Source: Martelella mediterranea
Lineage (GTDB): Bacteria; Pseudomonadota; Alphaproteobacteria; Rhizobiales; Rhizobiaceae
Reading direction: 5' to 3'
DNA length: 64,000 nucleotides
NCBI GenBank assembly: GCA_003001975.1
Contig: PVUG01000005.1
Span: 248,001 to 312,000 of the forward strand
Position numbers and translations under genes: made by a program. Below the pieces are notes generated by a model. It ran no database searches. It was not told where the DNA came from and saw only the letters and a list, made by a program, of their open reading frames with translations. Of the stretch, positions 46,628 to 56,536 are shown piece by piece (within the stretch, counting starts at the first letter, position 1; the number at the start of each line of letters is the position of its first letter).

Positions 46628-47604
46628 CCCTCCGCCCGTCCACTCCGTTGATCCGCCTGATCGCCGGTCTGCTGCTGGTGGCAGTCGCTGGGTTGCTGAT
46701 CGGCGACCGGCCGGAACCGGGTCTCGCCGGCCTGCTCGCGGCCAGCGTTTTCGCGAGCGCCATCCCGGTCGGCGCTGGCTTCCTGCTGCTCGTCATGGCG
46801 CTTACCGGGGGACGCTGGCAGCGCGAGTTCGCCGGGGGGACGGAAGGCCTCGCCCGGCTTGCTCCCATCTTCGTCGTCTTTCTGCCGCTGCTTCTGTTCT
46901 CGCCGACATTCTACGGTTGGCACGGGATGGAGCGCGACACCACGTTCCGCGCTCTGTTTCTCAACGAATGGTCCTATGCGCTTGTAACGATCGGCCTCCT
47001 GCTGGCACTGCTGATCGCGCCCTGGTGCGCGACGCGCTCCCGCGCCACAGCGGCCGTCGCCCTCATCCTGTTCGTCATCCTGCAGGGCCTGGCGACAAGC
47101 CTGTGGCTGATGCCGCTCGCGCCGGGCTATTTTTCCTCCGGCTTCGCACTCTACGTGCTGTCGCTCCAGGTCAATATCGCGCTCTGCCTGCTGGTGCTAT
47201 CAGCCCCTGCATCGCGCCTGCCGCTCTCCGGCACGCTGCTGCTGGTCGCCGTGCTGTTCTGGCTCTATTTCGCCTACATCCAGTATTTCGTGTCCTGGAA
47301 CGTCAATTCCGCCGCAGGGCTCGAATGGTTCGTACCGCGCAGCGCGGGGCTCTGGCGCTATGTCGAATACCTGCTGGCGGCAAGCGGCGCGGTGCCGGCA
47401 GCGCTCCTGCTCTTCCCCCCGATCCGGCAATCGCGACGCTGGGTCGTGGCGCTCGCCGCCATCATCCTTTGCGGCAAGGCGATCGAATGCCTCTGGCTTG
47501 CGCTTCCCGGCCGCGGCGGCCTTGCCGTGGCACTCCTTTCCGGCGCGGGCCTGATGCTCGCCGCAAGCGCCGGGTTTCGCCCGCCACGGGAGGTCCGGCC
47601 ATGA
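46624..47604 (+). CDS. actF: ActF-like polytopic membrane subunit
   Basis: A 326-residue membrane protein with about nine hydrophobic segments and short loops. By position after actE and hydrophobic layout it corresponds to ActF, the second large quinol-side membrane subunit. It is shorter than the ~400-residue ActF described in Rhodothermus. The conserved-looking LFWLYFAYIQYFVSWNVN segment matches the FAYSQYLIIWSGN type of sequence found in ActF proteins. Confidence 0.75.
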   Translation: MTLRPSTPLIRLIAGLLLVAVAGLLIGDRPEPGLAGLLAASVFASAIPVGAGFLLLVMALTGGRWQREFAGGTEGLARLAPIFVVFLPLLLFSPTFYGWHGMERDTTFRALFLNEWSYALVTIGLLLALLIAPWCATRSRATAAVALILFVILQGLATSLWLMPLAPGYFSSGFALYVLSLQVNIALCLLVLSAPASRLPLSGTLLLVAVLFWLYFAYIQYFVSWNVNSAAGLEWFVPRSAGLWRYVEYLLAASGAVPAALLLFPPIRQSRRWVVALAAIILCGKAIECLWLALPGRGGLAVALLSGAGLMLAASAGFRPPREVRP

Positions 47605-47969
47605 GCGAGAACAATAGCAGCGCAGAGTATGAACAGCGCGATGTCTCCGTCCGTATGGTCCTTTATGCCGGCGCCATCCTCGTGGTCTTCGTGGCCGTAT
47701 CGCTGGCCTTTGTCGCGTTCCTGACCGGCCTTTTCAGCGTGCCGGACCGCGAACCGACGCCCGTCCGGACCGCCGAAAGACCCGTCGCCGGCCCACGGCT
47801 GGAAGTCTATCCGAAGGCCGATCTGGACGCGCTGAACGCAAGCAACCGACGCCTTGTCGAAACCTACGGCCGGAGCGAGGACGGCCGCATCCGCATTCCC
47901 GCCGATCGCGCCATCGATATCCTCGCCGACCGCGGCTGGCCGAACGAGACCAATGGAGATGGCCGATGA
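47601..47969 (+). CDS. Small single-helix protein in the ACIII/caa3 operon
   Basis: A 122-residue protein with one membrane helix (MVLYAGAILVVFVAVSLAFV) and a periplasmic tail ending in RIPADRAIDILADRGWP, which resembles the conserved end of small proteins found between ACIII and oxidase genes. The true start is ATG 47601, overlapping the actF stop; the open frame extends far upstream only as a shadow of actE and actF. An assembly or linker role between complex III and the oxidase is inferred. Confidence 0.65.
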   Translation: MSENNSSAEYEQRDVSVRMVLYAGAILVVFVAVSLAFVAFLTGLFSVPDREPTPVRTAERPVAGPRLEVYPKADLDALNASNRRLVETYGRSEDGRIRIPADRAIDILADRGWPNETNGDGR

Positions 47970-48772
47970 CGAAGCTCCCGTTCCTCGCATTGCTCCTCGC
48001 GCTGCTCGCCGTTCCGGCACTCGCCGCCCGCGACGCCAATTTCGATCCGTTCGGGCTTGCGGGCATTGACGAGCGGCCGGACGCCGAAATCCCCCTCGAT
48101 CTGCCTTTCCGGAACGCCGATGGCGAGACGGTAACGCTCGCCGAACTTGCCGATGGAAAGCCGATCGTGCTGGTCCCGGTTCTGCACGACTGCCCGAACA
48201 TTTGCGGGGTGACGCTTTCGGGCGTCATGCAGGCGATCCGGGCGCAGGAATTTGAGCCGGGCGAGGATTTCACCATGATCGCCTTCGGCATCGATCCGTC
48301 CGAAGGGCCGGAGGTTGCCCGCGCCGATCTCGCAGTGCTGCAAAAATCCTTCCCGGACATCGACATGAGCGGCATTCACGCGACGACCGGCACGAAGGAA
48401 AACATCCGCGCGGTCACCGATGCGCTCGGCTATCGCTATGCCTATGACGAGCGCATCAGCCAGTATGCCCATGTCGCCGCCACCGCCTTCCTGACCCGCG
48501 ACGGCCATTTGAGCCGCTGGATCTATGGCCTCACGCCGCAGCCGACCGACATGAAGCTGGCGCTGACGGAGGCCGGCGAAGGCAGGATCGGCGACTGGGG
48601 CGACCAGATCCTGCTGCTCTGCTACCACTATGACCCGGTCACCGGCCGCTATGGCTCGCTGGTGCAATCCATGCTGAGGATCGGTGGTGGGTTGACGGCG
48701 CTCGCCGGCGGCGGGCTGATCGCGGTGGCGCTGGTGCGCGAACGCCGGAAGCGGAAGGAGGCGGCGGAATGA
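47966..48772 (+). CDS. SCO1/SenC-family copper chaperone
   Basis: A 268-residue exported protein with an N-terminal signal, a thioredoxin-like domain and a C-terminal membrane helix (LTALAGGGLIAVALV). The copper-binding CxxxC is CPNIC, with the third ligand His in SQYAHVAATAF. SCO proteins deliver copper to the CuA site of cytochrome oxidase subunit II, which is the next gene. The overlap with both neighbours supports dedicated assembly of this oxidase. Confidence 0.88.
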   Translation: MTKLPFLALLLALLAVPALAARDANFDPFGLAGIDERPDAEIPLDLPFRNADGETVTLAELADGKPIVLVPVLHDCPNICGVTLSGVMQAIRAQEFEPGEDFTMIAFGIDPSEGPEVARADLAVLQKSFPDIDMSGIHATTGTKENIRAVTDALGYRYAYDERISQYAHVAATAFLTRDGHLSRWIYGLTPQPTDMKLALTEAGEGRIGDWGDQILLLCYHYDPVTGRYGSLVQSMLRIGGGLTALAGGGLIAVALVRERRKRKEAAE

Positions 48773-49713
48773 GCGATTTCATTGCGCTCTGGCCAGAATC
48801 CGCCTCCGCCTACAGCGGCCGGATCGACCTTTTGATGTGGGTATTCACGGCGCTCGTCGTGGCGCTCTCGGCGCCGGTCTTCATCCTGATCGCCTATTTT
48901 GCCTGGAAATACCGTGCCGGCCGCAAGGCGGACCGCAGCGACCGGATCAACCGCAACACTTTGCTGGAGATCTCCTGGGCGCTGATCCCTTTCATCCTGA
49001 TCGTCATCCTCTTCGTCTGGTCGACGCGGATGTTCTTCACCGTCCATCAGCCGCCCCCGGATGCGATGGAGATCAACGTCGTCGCCAAGCAGTGGATGTG
49101 GAAATTCGAGCATGCCGGTGGCCAGCGCGAGATCGACGAACTGCATGTTCCAGTCGGCGAGCCCGTCAGGCTGTCGATGGCCTCGCGGGATGTGATCCAC
49201 AGCCTCTACATTCCGGCGCTCAGGCTGAAGCAGGATGTGGTTCCCGGCCGCTATACCTCGCTCTGGTTCGAGGCCGACAAGCCCGGCACCTACCACCTCG
49301 CCTGTGCGGAATTCTGCGGTGCCGACCATTCGGAAATGACCGGCCGTTTCATCGTCATGGAAAAACCCGCCTTCGCTGCCTGGCTGGAGCAGTCCGGCAA
49401 CGATGTTTCGCTGGCGGCGGAGGGTGAAAAACTCTTCCGCAGCAATGGTTGCAGCGGTTGCCACGGCCCCGCCGCCACCGTGAAAGCGCCAGATCTCGAA
49501 GGGCTTTACGGCAGCCCGGTTCCGCTTGCCGACGGCAGCATAGTGACGGCGGATGACCAGTATGTCCGTGACAGCATCCTGCTGCCGCAGTCTCAGATCG
49601 CCGCCGGCTATCCGCCGATCATGCCGACATTCAAGAACGTGCTCAGCGAGGACGAGGTGATGAAGCTCGTCGCCTACATCAAGTCGCTCGCCACGACGGA
49701 GGACACGCCGTGA
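48769..49713 (+). CDS. coxB: Cytochrome c oxidase subunit II with fused cytochrome c (caa3 type)
   Basis: A 314-residue subunit with two N-terminal helices, a CuA domain and a C-terminal cytochrome c domain. CuA ligands are seen in VIHSLYIP (His) and [12 protein letters not shown] (two Cys, His, Met). The heme site is CSGCH near residue 227, with a distal methionine late in the domain ([17 protein letters not shown]). The fusion makes it a caa3-type subunit, so no separate soluble cytochrome c is needed. Confidence 0.92.
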   Translation: MSDFIALWPESASAYSGRIDLLMWVFTALVVALSAPVFILIAYFAWKYRAGRKADRSDRINRNTLLEISWALIPFILIVILFVWSTRMFFTVHQPPPDAMEINVVAKQWMWKFEHAGGQREIDELHVPVGEPVRLSMASRDVIHSLYIPALRLKQDVVPGRYTSLWFEADKPGTYHLACAEFCGADHSEMTGRFIVMEKPAFAAWLEQSGNDVSLAAEGEKLFRSNGCSGCHGPAATVKAPDLEGLYGSPVPLADGSIVTADDQYVRDSILLPQSQIAAGYPPIMPTFKNVLSEDEVMKLVAYIKSLATTEDTP

Positions 49714-51314
49714 CCGCCAACCCGCCAAGCTATCTCGATGCCGGCCATACCATCCGCTCTTGGCTGCTGACCACCGATCACAAGCGCATCGCCGTCCTCT
49801 ACCTGGTTTCGGTGACCTTATTCTTCCTGGTCGGCGGGGCAGCGGCCGGGCTGGTGCGCGCCGATCTATTGACGCCCGAAGGCGATCTGCTGACCAATGA
49901 GGGCTATAACCGCGCCTTCACGCTGCACGGCGTCATCATGGTCTGGTTCTTCCTGATCCCGTCGATCCCCAATGTCTTCGGCAATTTCCTGATCCCGCTG
50001 ATGATCGGGGCGCGCGATCTCGCCTTTCCCAAGCTGAACCTTCTGAGCTGGTATATCTATATCCTCGGCGGCCTGTTCACGCTGATGGTGCTGCTTGTCG
50101 GCGGCGTCGATACCGGCTGGACCTTCTACACGCCGCTGTCATCGATGTTTTCGAACGGCCACGTCGTGCTGGTCGCCGCCGCCGTGTTCATCGTCGGCTT
50201 CTCATCGATCCTGACCGGCCTCAACTTCATCGTCACCATCCACAAACTGCGCGCGCCCGGCATGGGCTGGGGGCGCATGCCGCTCTTCGTCTGGTCACAC
50301 TATGCCACCTCGATCATCCTGGTGCTGGCAACGCCGGTGCTGTCGATCACGCTGGTGCTGATTGCGGCCGAACGGCTGTTCGGCCTCGGCATCTTCGATC
50401 CGTCACTCGGCGGCGATCCGCTGCTGTTCCAGCATCTCTTCTGGTTCTACAGCCACCCGGCGGTCTACATCATGGTGCTGCCGGCGCTCGGCGTGATCAG
50501 CGAACTTGTGGCCGCCGCCGCCCGCAAGCCGGTCTTCGGCTACAGTTTCGTCGCCGGCTCGTCGATCGCGATCGCGATTATCGGATTCTTCGTCTGGGGC
50601 CACCACATGTTCGTCTCCGGTCAGTCGATGTATGCAAGCGCGGTGTTCTCGTTCTTGAGCCTCGCCGTCGCGGTTCCCTCCGGCATCAAGGTCTACAACT
50701 GGACGGCGACGCTCTACAAAGGCGATATTCTGCTCGATCCGCCCTTCCTGTTCGCCATGTCCTTCATCGGGCTCTTCGTCGTCGGCGGGCTGACGGGGCT
50801 GGCGCTGGCGATGCTCTCCATCGACGTGCATGTCCACGACACCTATTTCGTCGTCGCCCACTTCCACTACATCATGGTCGGCGGCACGATCTCGGCCTAT
50901 TTCGGCGCGCTGCATTTCTGGTGGCCGAAGATGTTCGGGCGGATGTATCCGCTCACCTGGGGCCGGATCACCGCCGCCACGATCTTCTTCGGCTTCAACC
51001 TGACCTTTTTTCCGCAGTTCATTCTCGGCTTTCTCGGCATGCCACGGCGCTACCACGTCTATGCGCCGGAGTTCCAGACGCTGCATGTCCTCTCATCCGC
51101 AGGCTCCACCCTGCTCGGCTTCGCCTACCTGCTGCCCTTCGTCTATCTCGGCTATTCGCTCGTGGCCGGCAAGCGCGCGAGCGCCAATCCATGGGGGGCG
51201 ACGGGGCTTGAATGGACGGTGCCATCGCCGCCGCCGAAGCATAATTTCGTCGAGATACCGACGGTCACCGGCAGACCTTACGATTATCCGATCGACAAGG
51301 AGGACAGCCGATGA
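49710..51314 (+). CDS. coxA: Cytochrome c oxidase subunit I, A2-type
   Basis: A 534-residue, twelve-helix heme-copper oxidase catalytic subunit. Visible signatures are [15 protein letters not shown] (heme a ligand helix), [17 protein letters not shown] (CuB His and crosslinked Tyr), [10 protein letters not shown] (CuB His pair) and [18 protein letters not shown] (heme ligands). The YSHPAVY wording, with Tyr-Ser in place of the glutamate of A1 enzymes, marks an A2-type oxidase, as in other ACIII-linked caa3 enzymes. Confidence 0.95.
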   Translation: MTANPPSYLDAGHTIRSWLLTTDHKRIAVLYLVSVTLFFLVGGAAAGLVRADLLTPEGDLLTNEGYNRAFTLHGVIMVWFFLIPSIPNVFGNFLIPLMIGARDLAFPKLNLLSWYIYILGGLFTLMVLLVGGVDTGWTFYTPLSSMFSNGHVVLVAAAVFIVGFSSILTGLNFIVTIHKLRAPGMGWGRMPLFVWSHYATSIILVLATPVLSITLVLIAAERLFGLGIFDPSLGGDPLLFQHLFWFYSHPAVYIMVLPALGVISELVAAAARKPVFGYSFVAGSSIAIAIIGFFVWGHHMFVSGQSMYASAVFSFLSLAVAVPSGIKVYNWTATLYKGDILLDPPFLFAMSFIGLFVVGGLTGLALAMLSIDVHVHDTYFVVAHFHYIMVGGTISAYFGALHFWWPKMFGRMYPLTWGRITAATIFFGFNLTFFPQFILGFLGMPRRYHVYAPEFQTLHVLSSAGSTLLGFAYLLPFVYLGYSLVAGKRASANPWGATGLEWTVPSPPPKHNFVEIPTVTGRPYDYPIDKEDSR

Positions 51315-51949
51315 CCGAGGATCTGCCGCACCTCAAGGAGCCCTACAGCACGCGCGGGCAGCAGCGCGAGGCCGACATGCTCGGCGTCTACCTGTTTCTC
51401 GCAAGCGAGATCATGCTGTTCGGCGGCCTGTTCGCCGTCATCTTCATCGCCCACTACCTGCACCCGGAAGAATTCATCGCGGCATCGAAAAAGATGCATG
51501 TGGCGATCGGCGCCGCCAACACGATGATCCTGTTGACGTCGAGTGCTCTGGTAGCGGTGGCGGTAAAGGCGGCGCGCGCCGGCCATGCCCGGCCGGTCTG
51601 GCGCTGCCTTGCGCTTTCAGCACTGCTCGGTGTCGCCTTCCTTGGCCTCAAGGCCTATGAATACTGGAGCGAATATCGAGATGGACTGCTGCCTTTGCCG
51701 GGCGCCCGCGCCGATTTCACCTCGCCCGGCGAACACTTGTTCATGAACATCTATCTGATCGCAACCTCGCTCCATGCGCTGCATCTGACGATCGGCATCG
51801 TGGTGCTGAGCCTGTTCGCATGGCTCGTCCGTTCCCGACGCGTGAAGCTCCCGGCCGGCGCCACGGCCACCGAGACGGCGGCGACCTACTGGCATCTGGT
51901 CGACATCATCTGGATCTTCCTGTTTCCCGTCCTCTATCTCGCGCGGTGA
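51311..51949 (+). CDS. coxC: Cytochrome c oxidase subunit III
   Basis: A 212-residue five-helix subunit III of the shorter caa3/bo3 type. The N-terminus ([20 protein letters not shown]) and the final [20 protein letters not shown] are typical. It overlaps the coxA stop by four bases. Confidence 0.93.
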   Translation: MTEDLPHLKEPYSTRGQQREADMLGVYLFLASEIMLFGGLFAVIFIAHYLHPEEFIAASKKMHVAIGAANTMILLTSSALVAVAVKAARAGHARPVWRCLALSALLGVAFLGLKAYEYWSEYRDGLLPLPGARADFTSPGEHLFMNIYLIATSLHALHLTIGIVVLSLFAWLVRSRRVKLPAGATATETAATYWHLVDIIWIFLFPVLYLAR

Positions 51950-51954
51950 TCGCT

Positions 51955-52227
51955 ATGCGCCAATATCTGCAGACCTCCGTCATCTGGCTGTTTCTTGCCC
52001 TCCTGCTGGGCCTGACGGTGCTGGCAAGCCATGTGCTCACCGGCCCCGTCAGCCTGTTCGCAGGCCTGTTCATCGCGGCGATGAAGGCGGGACTGGTCCT
52101 CTGGTTTTTCATGGGCATGCAGCACGAGACGCCGATGATCCGCCTGTTCGGCACAGGCGCCCTGTTCTGGCTTGCAGCACTGCTGCTGCTGACATTCGTG
52201 GACTACCTGTCGCGGGGTGCGGTGTGA
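51955..52227 (+). CDS. Cytochrome c oxidase subunit IV-like protein
   Basis: A 90-residue protein with three helices (VIWLFLALLLGLTVLAS, VSLFAGLFIAAMKAGLVLWF, GALFWLAALLLLTFVDYL), matching the small bacterial subunit IV that closes caa3 operons. GTG 51946, which overlaps the coxC stop, is an alternative start. It is the last clear gene of the operon. Confidence 0.82.
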   Translation: MRQYLQTSVIWLFLALLLGLTVLASHVLTGPVSLFAGLFIAAMKAGLVLWFFMGMQHETPMIRLFGTGALFWLAALLLLTFVDYLSRGAV

Positions 52228-52474
52228 GCGGGGAACTGAAGCATGAAACAGGGCCGATCGCTAACCGTCCACGGGAAGAGCAGCATGACCTTCTCGCACG
52301 ATGCCATTTACCGGTATCGCGCGATCAAGCCGGCGCCCAGCCTGTCTCCTTTGCCAGGAATCAAGGTGAAGATGTCGACTTTTTTGCACGTTCACGATTG
52401 GCGCGATATGAATGGCCAATGGCCCTGACGAATCTCCGGCTCATCCATGAAGATCCACGACAGGAACCCGCACG

Positions 52475-55400
52475 ATGCCCACTCCAAATTCCTTCCTGAC
52501 AGTCGGTGTAAGCGCCTCGGCGCGGGACATCGGGTCCGTCGAGCGCTTGTTCCGGGGGCTGCCGCACGACCATGACATGGCGTTCGTGCTTCTGGTCCAC
52601 CACCACGGAGACGCCGAAGAGCTTGTCGAAACCCTGAGCAGCCTTACGTCGATGCCGGTGGTAACGGCGACGGACGGCCAGCGGCTGGAGAAGCGCAACG
52701 TCTATCTCGCCAAGGAAGACGCATCGCTTTCGATTCGTGACGGCGCCTTTTGCAAGCTGACGTCCTCGGAAACATCCGAGCTTCGCCCCGCCGATGCATT
52801 GCTGAGCGCGATCGCAAGGGATAAAGGCGACCATGCCGCAGCGGTGATCCTCGCCATCCCTGATGGCATGCTTGGCGCAAAGGCGATCAAGGAACAGGGC
52901 GGCCTCACGCTGGCGCAGGCGAGCGATGCCTCTTCGTCCGAAACCGGTGTGTTCCGCAATACGCTCAGCGAAAGCGTGATCGACATAACGGATGAAGCCG
53001 GGCACATGGGCCAGCGGCTCGCCGACTATGCTCGCGGGTTCGTTTTGCTTGCCGATCTGGAGCGCGATGACGATCACGTTGACCGCATCCTCGATGCCAC
53101 CCGCCTGTCTATCTGCTCAGTTCTGAAGGAGCATACCGGCCACGACTTTTCCGGCTACAAGACCAAGACCTTCCTGCGCCGGGTCCGCCGTCGCATGCAG
53201 CTGAAGAGTATCGAACGCATCGAGGACTATCTCGACCTATTCGAGAAGGACGAGGAAGAGGTCGACGCCTTCTATCGCGACCTGCTGATCAACGTCACAA
53301 GCTTCTTCCGCGATGCTAGGGCGTTTGAAATCCTCGCCAGCGACATCCTGCCGCGAATCTTCAAGAACAAGGGCGCTGCCGACAGCGTCCGCATCTGGGT
53401 GCCCGGGTGCGCGACCGGCGAGGAGGTCTACTCGATCGCCATCCTGGTGCGGGAATATCTGAACGCGCATGAGGGGCCAAAGCCCCGCGTCCAAATCTTC
53501 GCGACAGACATCGACGAAGACGCGCTAACGGTGGCGCGGGCTGGCCGCTATCCGGAAATCCTGCTGGAGGGCGTGTCCGCGGAGCGGCGACGCCGGTTCT
53601 TCACCCGCGAAGGCGCCGGCTATGTGGTCAAGAACGATATCCGCGAACTCTGCATCTTTTCCCCGCACAGCGTCATCCAGGACCCGCCCTACTCCCGCAT
53701 GGAGCTTGTCTCCTGCCGCAACCTGCTGATCTATTTCGGCCCGGATCTTCAGAACCGGGTGATCCCGACCTTCCATTACGCGCTCAAGCCCACGGGCTAT
53801 CTGTTCCTCGGCACATCCGAGAGCATCGGCCGCCACACCGATCTGTTCACGCCTGTCGACAAGCGCAACCGCATCTATCAGGCGAGCCCCTACGCCAACC
53901 CGACCAGCCACCTGCGTCATTTCTTCGGCGAAGGGCCTTCCGTGCCGCGCAATGCGGGCGGGCGCGGCGAAGGCCGCGGGTCTTCGGGCTTTGCGCTGAC
54001 GACGAATGTCGAAAAACAGGTGCTCGAACACTTCTCGCCGCCCCATGTCGTCACCGACAAGGATGGCGATATCGTCTACTATTCCGCCCGCACCGGGCAG
54101 TTTCTCGAAGCCCAGCAGGGCCTGCCCAACCGGCAATTGCTGGCGATGGCAAAATACGGACTGCGGCTCGAGCTGAGGGCCGCCTTTGCCGAAGCGATGT
54201 CCCGCGGTGAAAGGGTGGTGAAGGAAAACATCGCATTCGAGCAGGCTGGCGAACGTCCACAGCTCGTGCGCATCACCATCGAACCGCTGCGCCAGGGGAA
54301 GGACGACGCCAACCCGCTTTATCTCGTGCTGTTCGAGACGACCGGCACGAGGCACGAGCTTTCCGACCGTCAGGCGCCCTCGCCCGGCGCGGACGCAGTC
54401 GCGGGCCTTGAGCAAGAACTCCAGGAAACGCGCGAGCGTATGCACTCGACCATCGAGGAATATGAAACCGCGCTGGAGGAGCTGAAGTCCTCCTATGAAG
54501 AGCTGATGTCGGTGAACGAGGAGGCGCAATCCACGAACGAGGAGCTCGAAGCCTCCAAGGAGGAAATGCAGTCGCTCAACGAGGAACTGGGCACCATCAA
54601 CGCAGAACTCAACAGCAAGATCGAGGAGCTCGGCCGGGTCCACAACGACCTGAAGCATCTGTTCGCCAGCACCGAAATCGCCACGATCTTTCTCGACCGA
54701 AGTCTCGTCGTGCGCAATTTCACCCCGGCGGCGAGCGCCCACTTCAACCTCAGAAGCCATGACATCGGCCGGCCCCTCACCGAACTCTCAAACACGCTTG
54801 ACTATCCGGACCTGGCAGACGACCTCGCAACGGTTCTCGCGACGGAAACAGGGCTCGAAAAACACATCCGGCAGGATGGCGGCGCACGGACCTTTCTGGC
54901 GCGTATCCTGCCTTACCGCACCGCCAGCGGAAAAACCGACGGCGCGGTGTTCACGCTCACCGACATCACCAATCTCAAGGAAGCGGAAGCGCATCAGAAG
55001 GTACTGATCTCCGAGCTCAATCACCGGGTCAAGAACATGCTGGCGGTGGTCTCCGCCGTGGCCGACCAGATGCTCGATTCCTCTTCCTCCGTCGAGCAAT
55101 ACCACAGCGCGCTCGTCGGCCGGCTCAATGCCATGTCGCGCGCCTATGTGCTCCTGTCTCGCGAACAATGGCGGCAGACTTCGATCCGGCAAATCCTGAC
55201 GACCGGGCTGGAGCCCTTCAGCCTTCCCCGCATCACCCTTGACGGCCCGGAACTGAAGATAGCGCCCGAAAGCAGCCTGGCGCTCGGCATGGTGGTTCAT
55301 GAACTGGCGACGAATGCCGCGAAATACGGCGCGCTCAGCACCAGCGGCGGCAGGGTCGATATCTCCTGGCTCGTCAGCGACGGCCATTTCCAGATGAACT

Positions 55401-55579
55401 GGCAGGAAAAATGCGAGGCTCCGATCGAGCCTCCCGAGAACCATGGCTTCGGCAGCACTCTGATCAAAGGCGAGATATCCTATCGCCTGGGCGGAACGAT
55501 CGAAACGGAATATACGCCCTCGGGGTTGACCGCCACGATCAGCGTGCCATTCGACACGCTGAATGCAGCCGAGGAATAG
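52475..55579 (+). CDS. CheB-CheR-PAS-HWE hybrid sensor histidine kinase
   Basis: A 1,034-residue soluble fusion. Residues about 1-190 are a CheB-like methylesterase domain; its Ser (GVSAS), His (VHHH) and Asp (IPDGMLG) positions remain but the glycine-rich surroundings are eroded. Residues about 215-475 are a CheR methyltransferase with SAM motif WVPGCATGEEVYSIAIL. Two PAS-like regions flank a long coiled coil (ETALEELKSSYEELMSVNEE). The C-terminal kinase has phospho-His in ELNHRVKNML, N-box ELATNAAKYGAL and the W-x-E plus GFG of HWE kinases (MNWQEK, GFGSTLI). HWE kinases often feed the alphaproteobacterial general stress response. The response regulator at 55874 is the likely partner. ATG 52475 is used. 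Confidence 0.88.
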   Translation: MPTPNSFLTVGVSASARDIGSVERLFRGLPHDHDMAFVLLVHHHGDAEELVETLSSLTSMPVVTATDGQRLEKRNVYLAKEDASLSIRDGAFCKLTSSETSELRPADALLSAIARDKGDHAAAVILAIPDGMLGAKAIKEQGGLTLAQASDASSSETGVFRNTLSESVIDITDEAGHMGQRLADYARGFVLLADLERDDDHVDRILDATRLSICSVLKEHTGHDFSGYKTKTFLRRVRRRMQLKSIERIEDYLDLFEKDEEEVDAFYRDLLINVTSFFRDARAFEILASDILPRIFKNKGAADSVRIWVPGCATGEEVYSIAILVREYLNAHEGPKPRVQIFATDIDEDALTVARAGRYPEILLEGVSAERRRRFFTREGAGYVVKNDIRELCIFSPHSVIQDPPYSRMELVSCRNLLIYFGPDLQNRVIPTFHYALKPTGYLFLGTSESIGRHTDLFTPVDKRNRIYQASPYANPTSHLRHFFGEGPSVPRNAGGRGEGRGSSGFALTTNVEKQVLEHFSPPHVVTDKDGDIVYYSARTGQFLEAQQGLPNRQLLAMAKYGLRLELRAAFAEAMSRGERVVKENIAFEQAGERPQLVRITIEPLRQGKDDANPLYLVLFETTGTRHELSDRQAPSPGADAVAGLEQELQETRERMHSTIEEYETALEELKSSYEELMSVNEEAQSTNEELEASKEEMQSLNEELGTINAELNSKIEELGRVHNDLKHLFASTEIATIFLDRSLVVRNFTPAASAHFNLRSHDIGRPLTELSNTLDYPDLADDLATVLATETGLEKHIRQDGGARTFLARILPYRTASGKTDGAVFTLTDITNLKEAEAHQKVLISELNHRVKNMLAVVSAVADQMLDSSSSVEQYHSALVGRLNAMSRAYVLLSREQWRQTSIRQILTTGLEPFSLPRITLDGPELKIAPESSLALGMVVHELATNAAKYGALSTSGGRVDISWLVSDGHFQMNWQEKCEAPIEPPENHGFGSTLIKGEISYRLGGTIETEYTPSGLTATISVPFDTLNAAEE

Positions 55580-55799
55580 GGCCTCCGTGCCGATTTCGCA
55601 TGGAGGGGTATCATTCGGGGGATGATGCGCGTATGGTCATCGCCAGGGTTGCAACATCTATCCATGCCGGACAAGCACTTGCGAAACCCGCGAGCAAGCA
55701 TCCAAGGGAACAGCAACCGTTCCCGCGCGTGCTGTTCAGGAAGCCGGCCACTCCATCGGGATACCTGCTTTTTAGGTAAGTTCAGTCGCGAATGCGTTT
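55580..55799. other. Intergenic region upstream of the response regulator
   Basis: Holds GGAAC at 55707-55711 followed after 16 nt by CGTG (55728-55731), a one-base miss from the stress-sigma promoter seen elsewhere in the window. No gene seen. Confidence 0.35.
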
Positions 55800-55829
55800 G
55801 GATCACCGGCCGTCTTCGGCCGGTGATCC
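55800..55829. promoter_or_regulatory. Perfect 13-bp hairpin before the response regulator
   Basis: Arms GGATCACCGGCCG (55800-55812) and CGGCCGGTGATCC (55817-55829) with loop TCTT. There is no T-run after it, so it may protect or attenuate the transcript, or be an operator, rather than end transcription. The gene start is 44 nt downstream. Confidence 0.55.
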
Positions 55830-55873
55830 CTGCGTCGTGCCTACTGACACATTCACCGAATTGGAGACCTCTG

Positions 55874-56536
55874 ATGCAAGACCGCCCGGAAATGCCGGAT
55901 CAGAATATCCGAGGCTGCGATGACAACGCCCTTCAGGGAAACCTCGACAGGCTGCGCGGATCGCGGATTCTGATCGTGGAGGACGAATATCTGATCGCCC
56001 GGAACCTTTCCCGCAATTTTGAAAAGGTCGGCGCCCGCGTGCTGGGGCCGGTCTCTTCCATCGCACAGGCCATTCCCCATCTCGGCAAGGCCGATGCCAC
56101 CGTCCTCGATATCAATCTCGACGGCACGCCGGTGTTCCCGCTGGCGGATATCCTGCACCAGAACCACACACCATTCGTGTTCTTTTCCGGATGCGCCGAG
56201 ATCATCATCCCCGACCGGTTCCGCTTCGTCAGCACGCTGCCAAAGCCGAACGGTATCCGCGAAATCATCGCCTCCCTCGTTTCGACCTATGATCGCCCCG
56301 AAACGGACCGCGCCCAGGAAGACGGCGAAGACATTGTCGCACTCGTGCCGAGCCTCCGGCTCGCTGCACGTCTGCTGATCACCGACGATGCGGCCGCCGA
56401 CAGGCTGGTCGAACGGACGCTCGAGCACGCGATCACCCACGTGGAGGAAAAGCCCGCCGATGCCTCGCGCCTCGAATGGCTGCTGTCGATGCTTGATGAG
56501 ATGCGCCTGAAGGATGGCCGGAGCGTGCTGAACTAG
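55874..56536 (+). CDS. Response regulator: receiver plus sigma-like C-domain
   Basis: A 220-residue protein. Residues about 30-145 are a receiver with ILIVEDEYLIARNLSRNF, phospho-acceptor Asp in VLDINLDG and the conserved Lys in STLPKPNG. The last ~65 residues (LVPSLRLAARLLITDDAAAD and the following VERTLEHAITHVEE) resemble sigma-70 region 2 of ECF factors. PhyR, the stress anti-anti-sigma, has the same two modules in opposite order. ATG 55874 follows a GGAG site; the open frame upstream crosses the hairpin and is not convincing. It lies downstream of the HWE kinase and is probably its target. The sigma-like reading is my own alignment by eye. Confidence 0.75.
   Translation: MQDRPEMPDQNIRGCDDNALQGNLDRLRGSRILIVEDEYLIARNLSRNFEKVGARVLGPVSSIAQAIPHLGKADATVLDINLDGTPVFPLADILHQNHTPFVFFSGCAEIIIPDRFRFVSTLPKPNGIREIIASLVSTYDRPETDRAQEDGEDIVALVPSLRLAARLLITDDAAADRLVERTLEHAITHVEEKPADASRLEWLLSMLDEMRLKDGRSVLN

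Noticed and set aside
52224-52499. 91-codon open frame overlapping the end of subunit IV and the start of the kinase
   Set aside because: Begins at a possible overlapping GTG but has no hydrophobic or family pattern and runs into the kinase gene in another frame.
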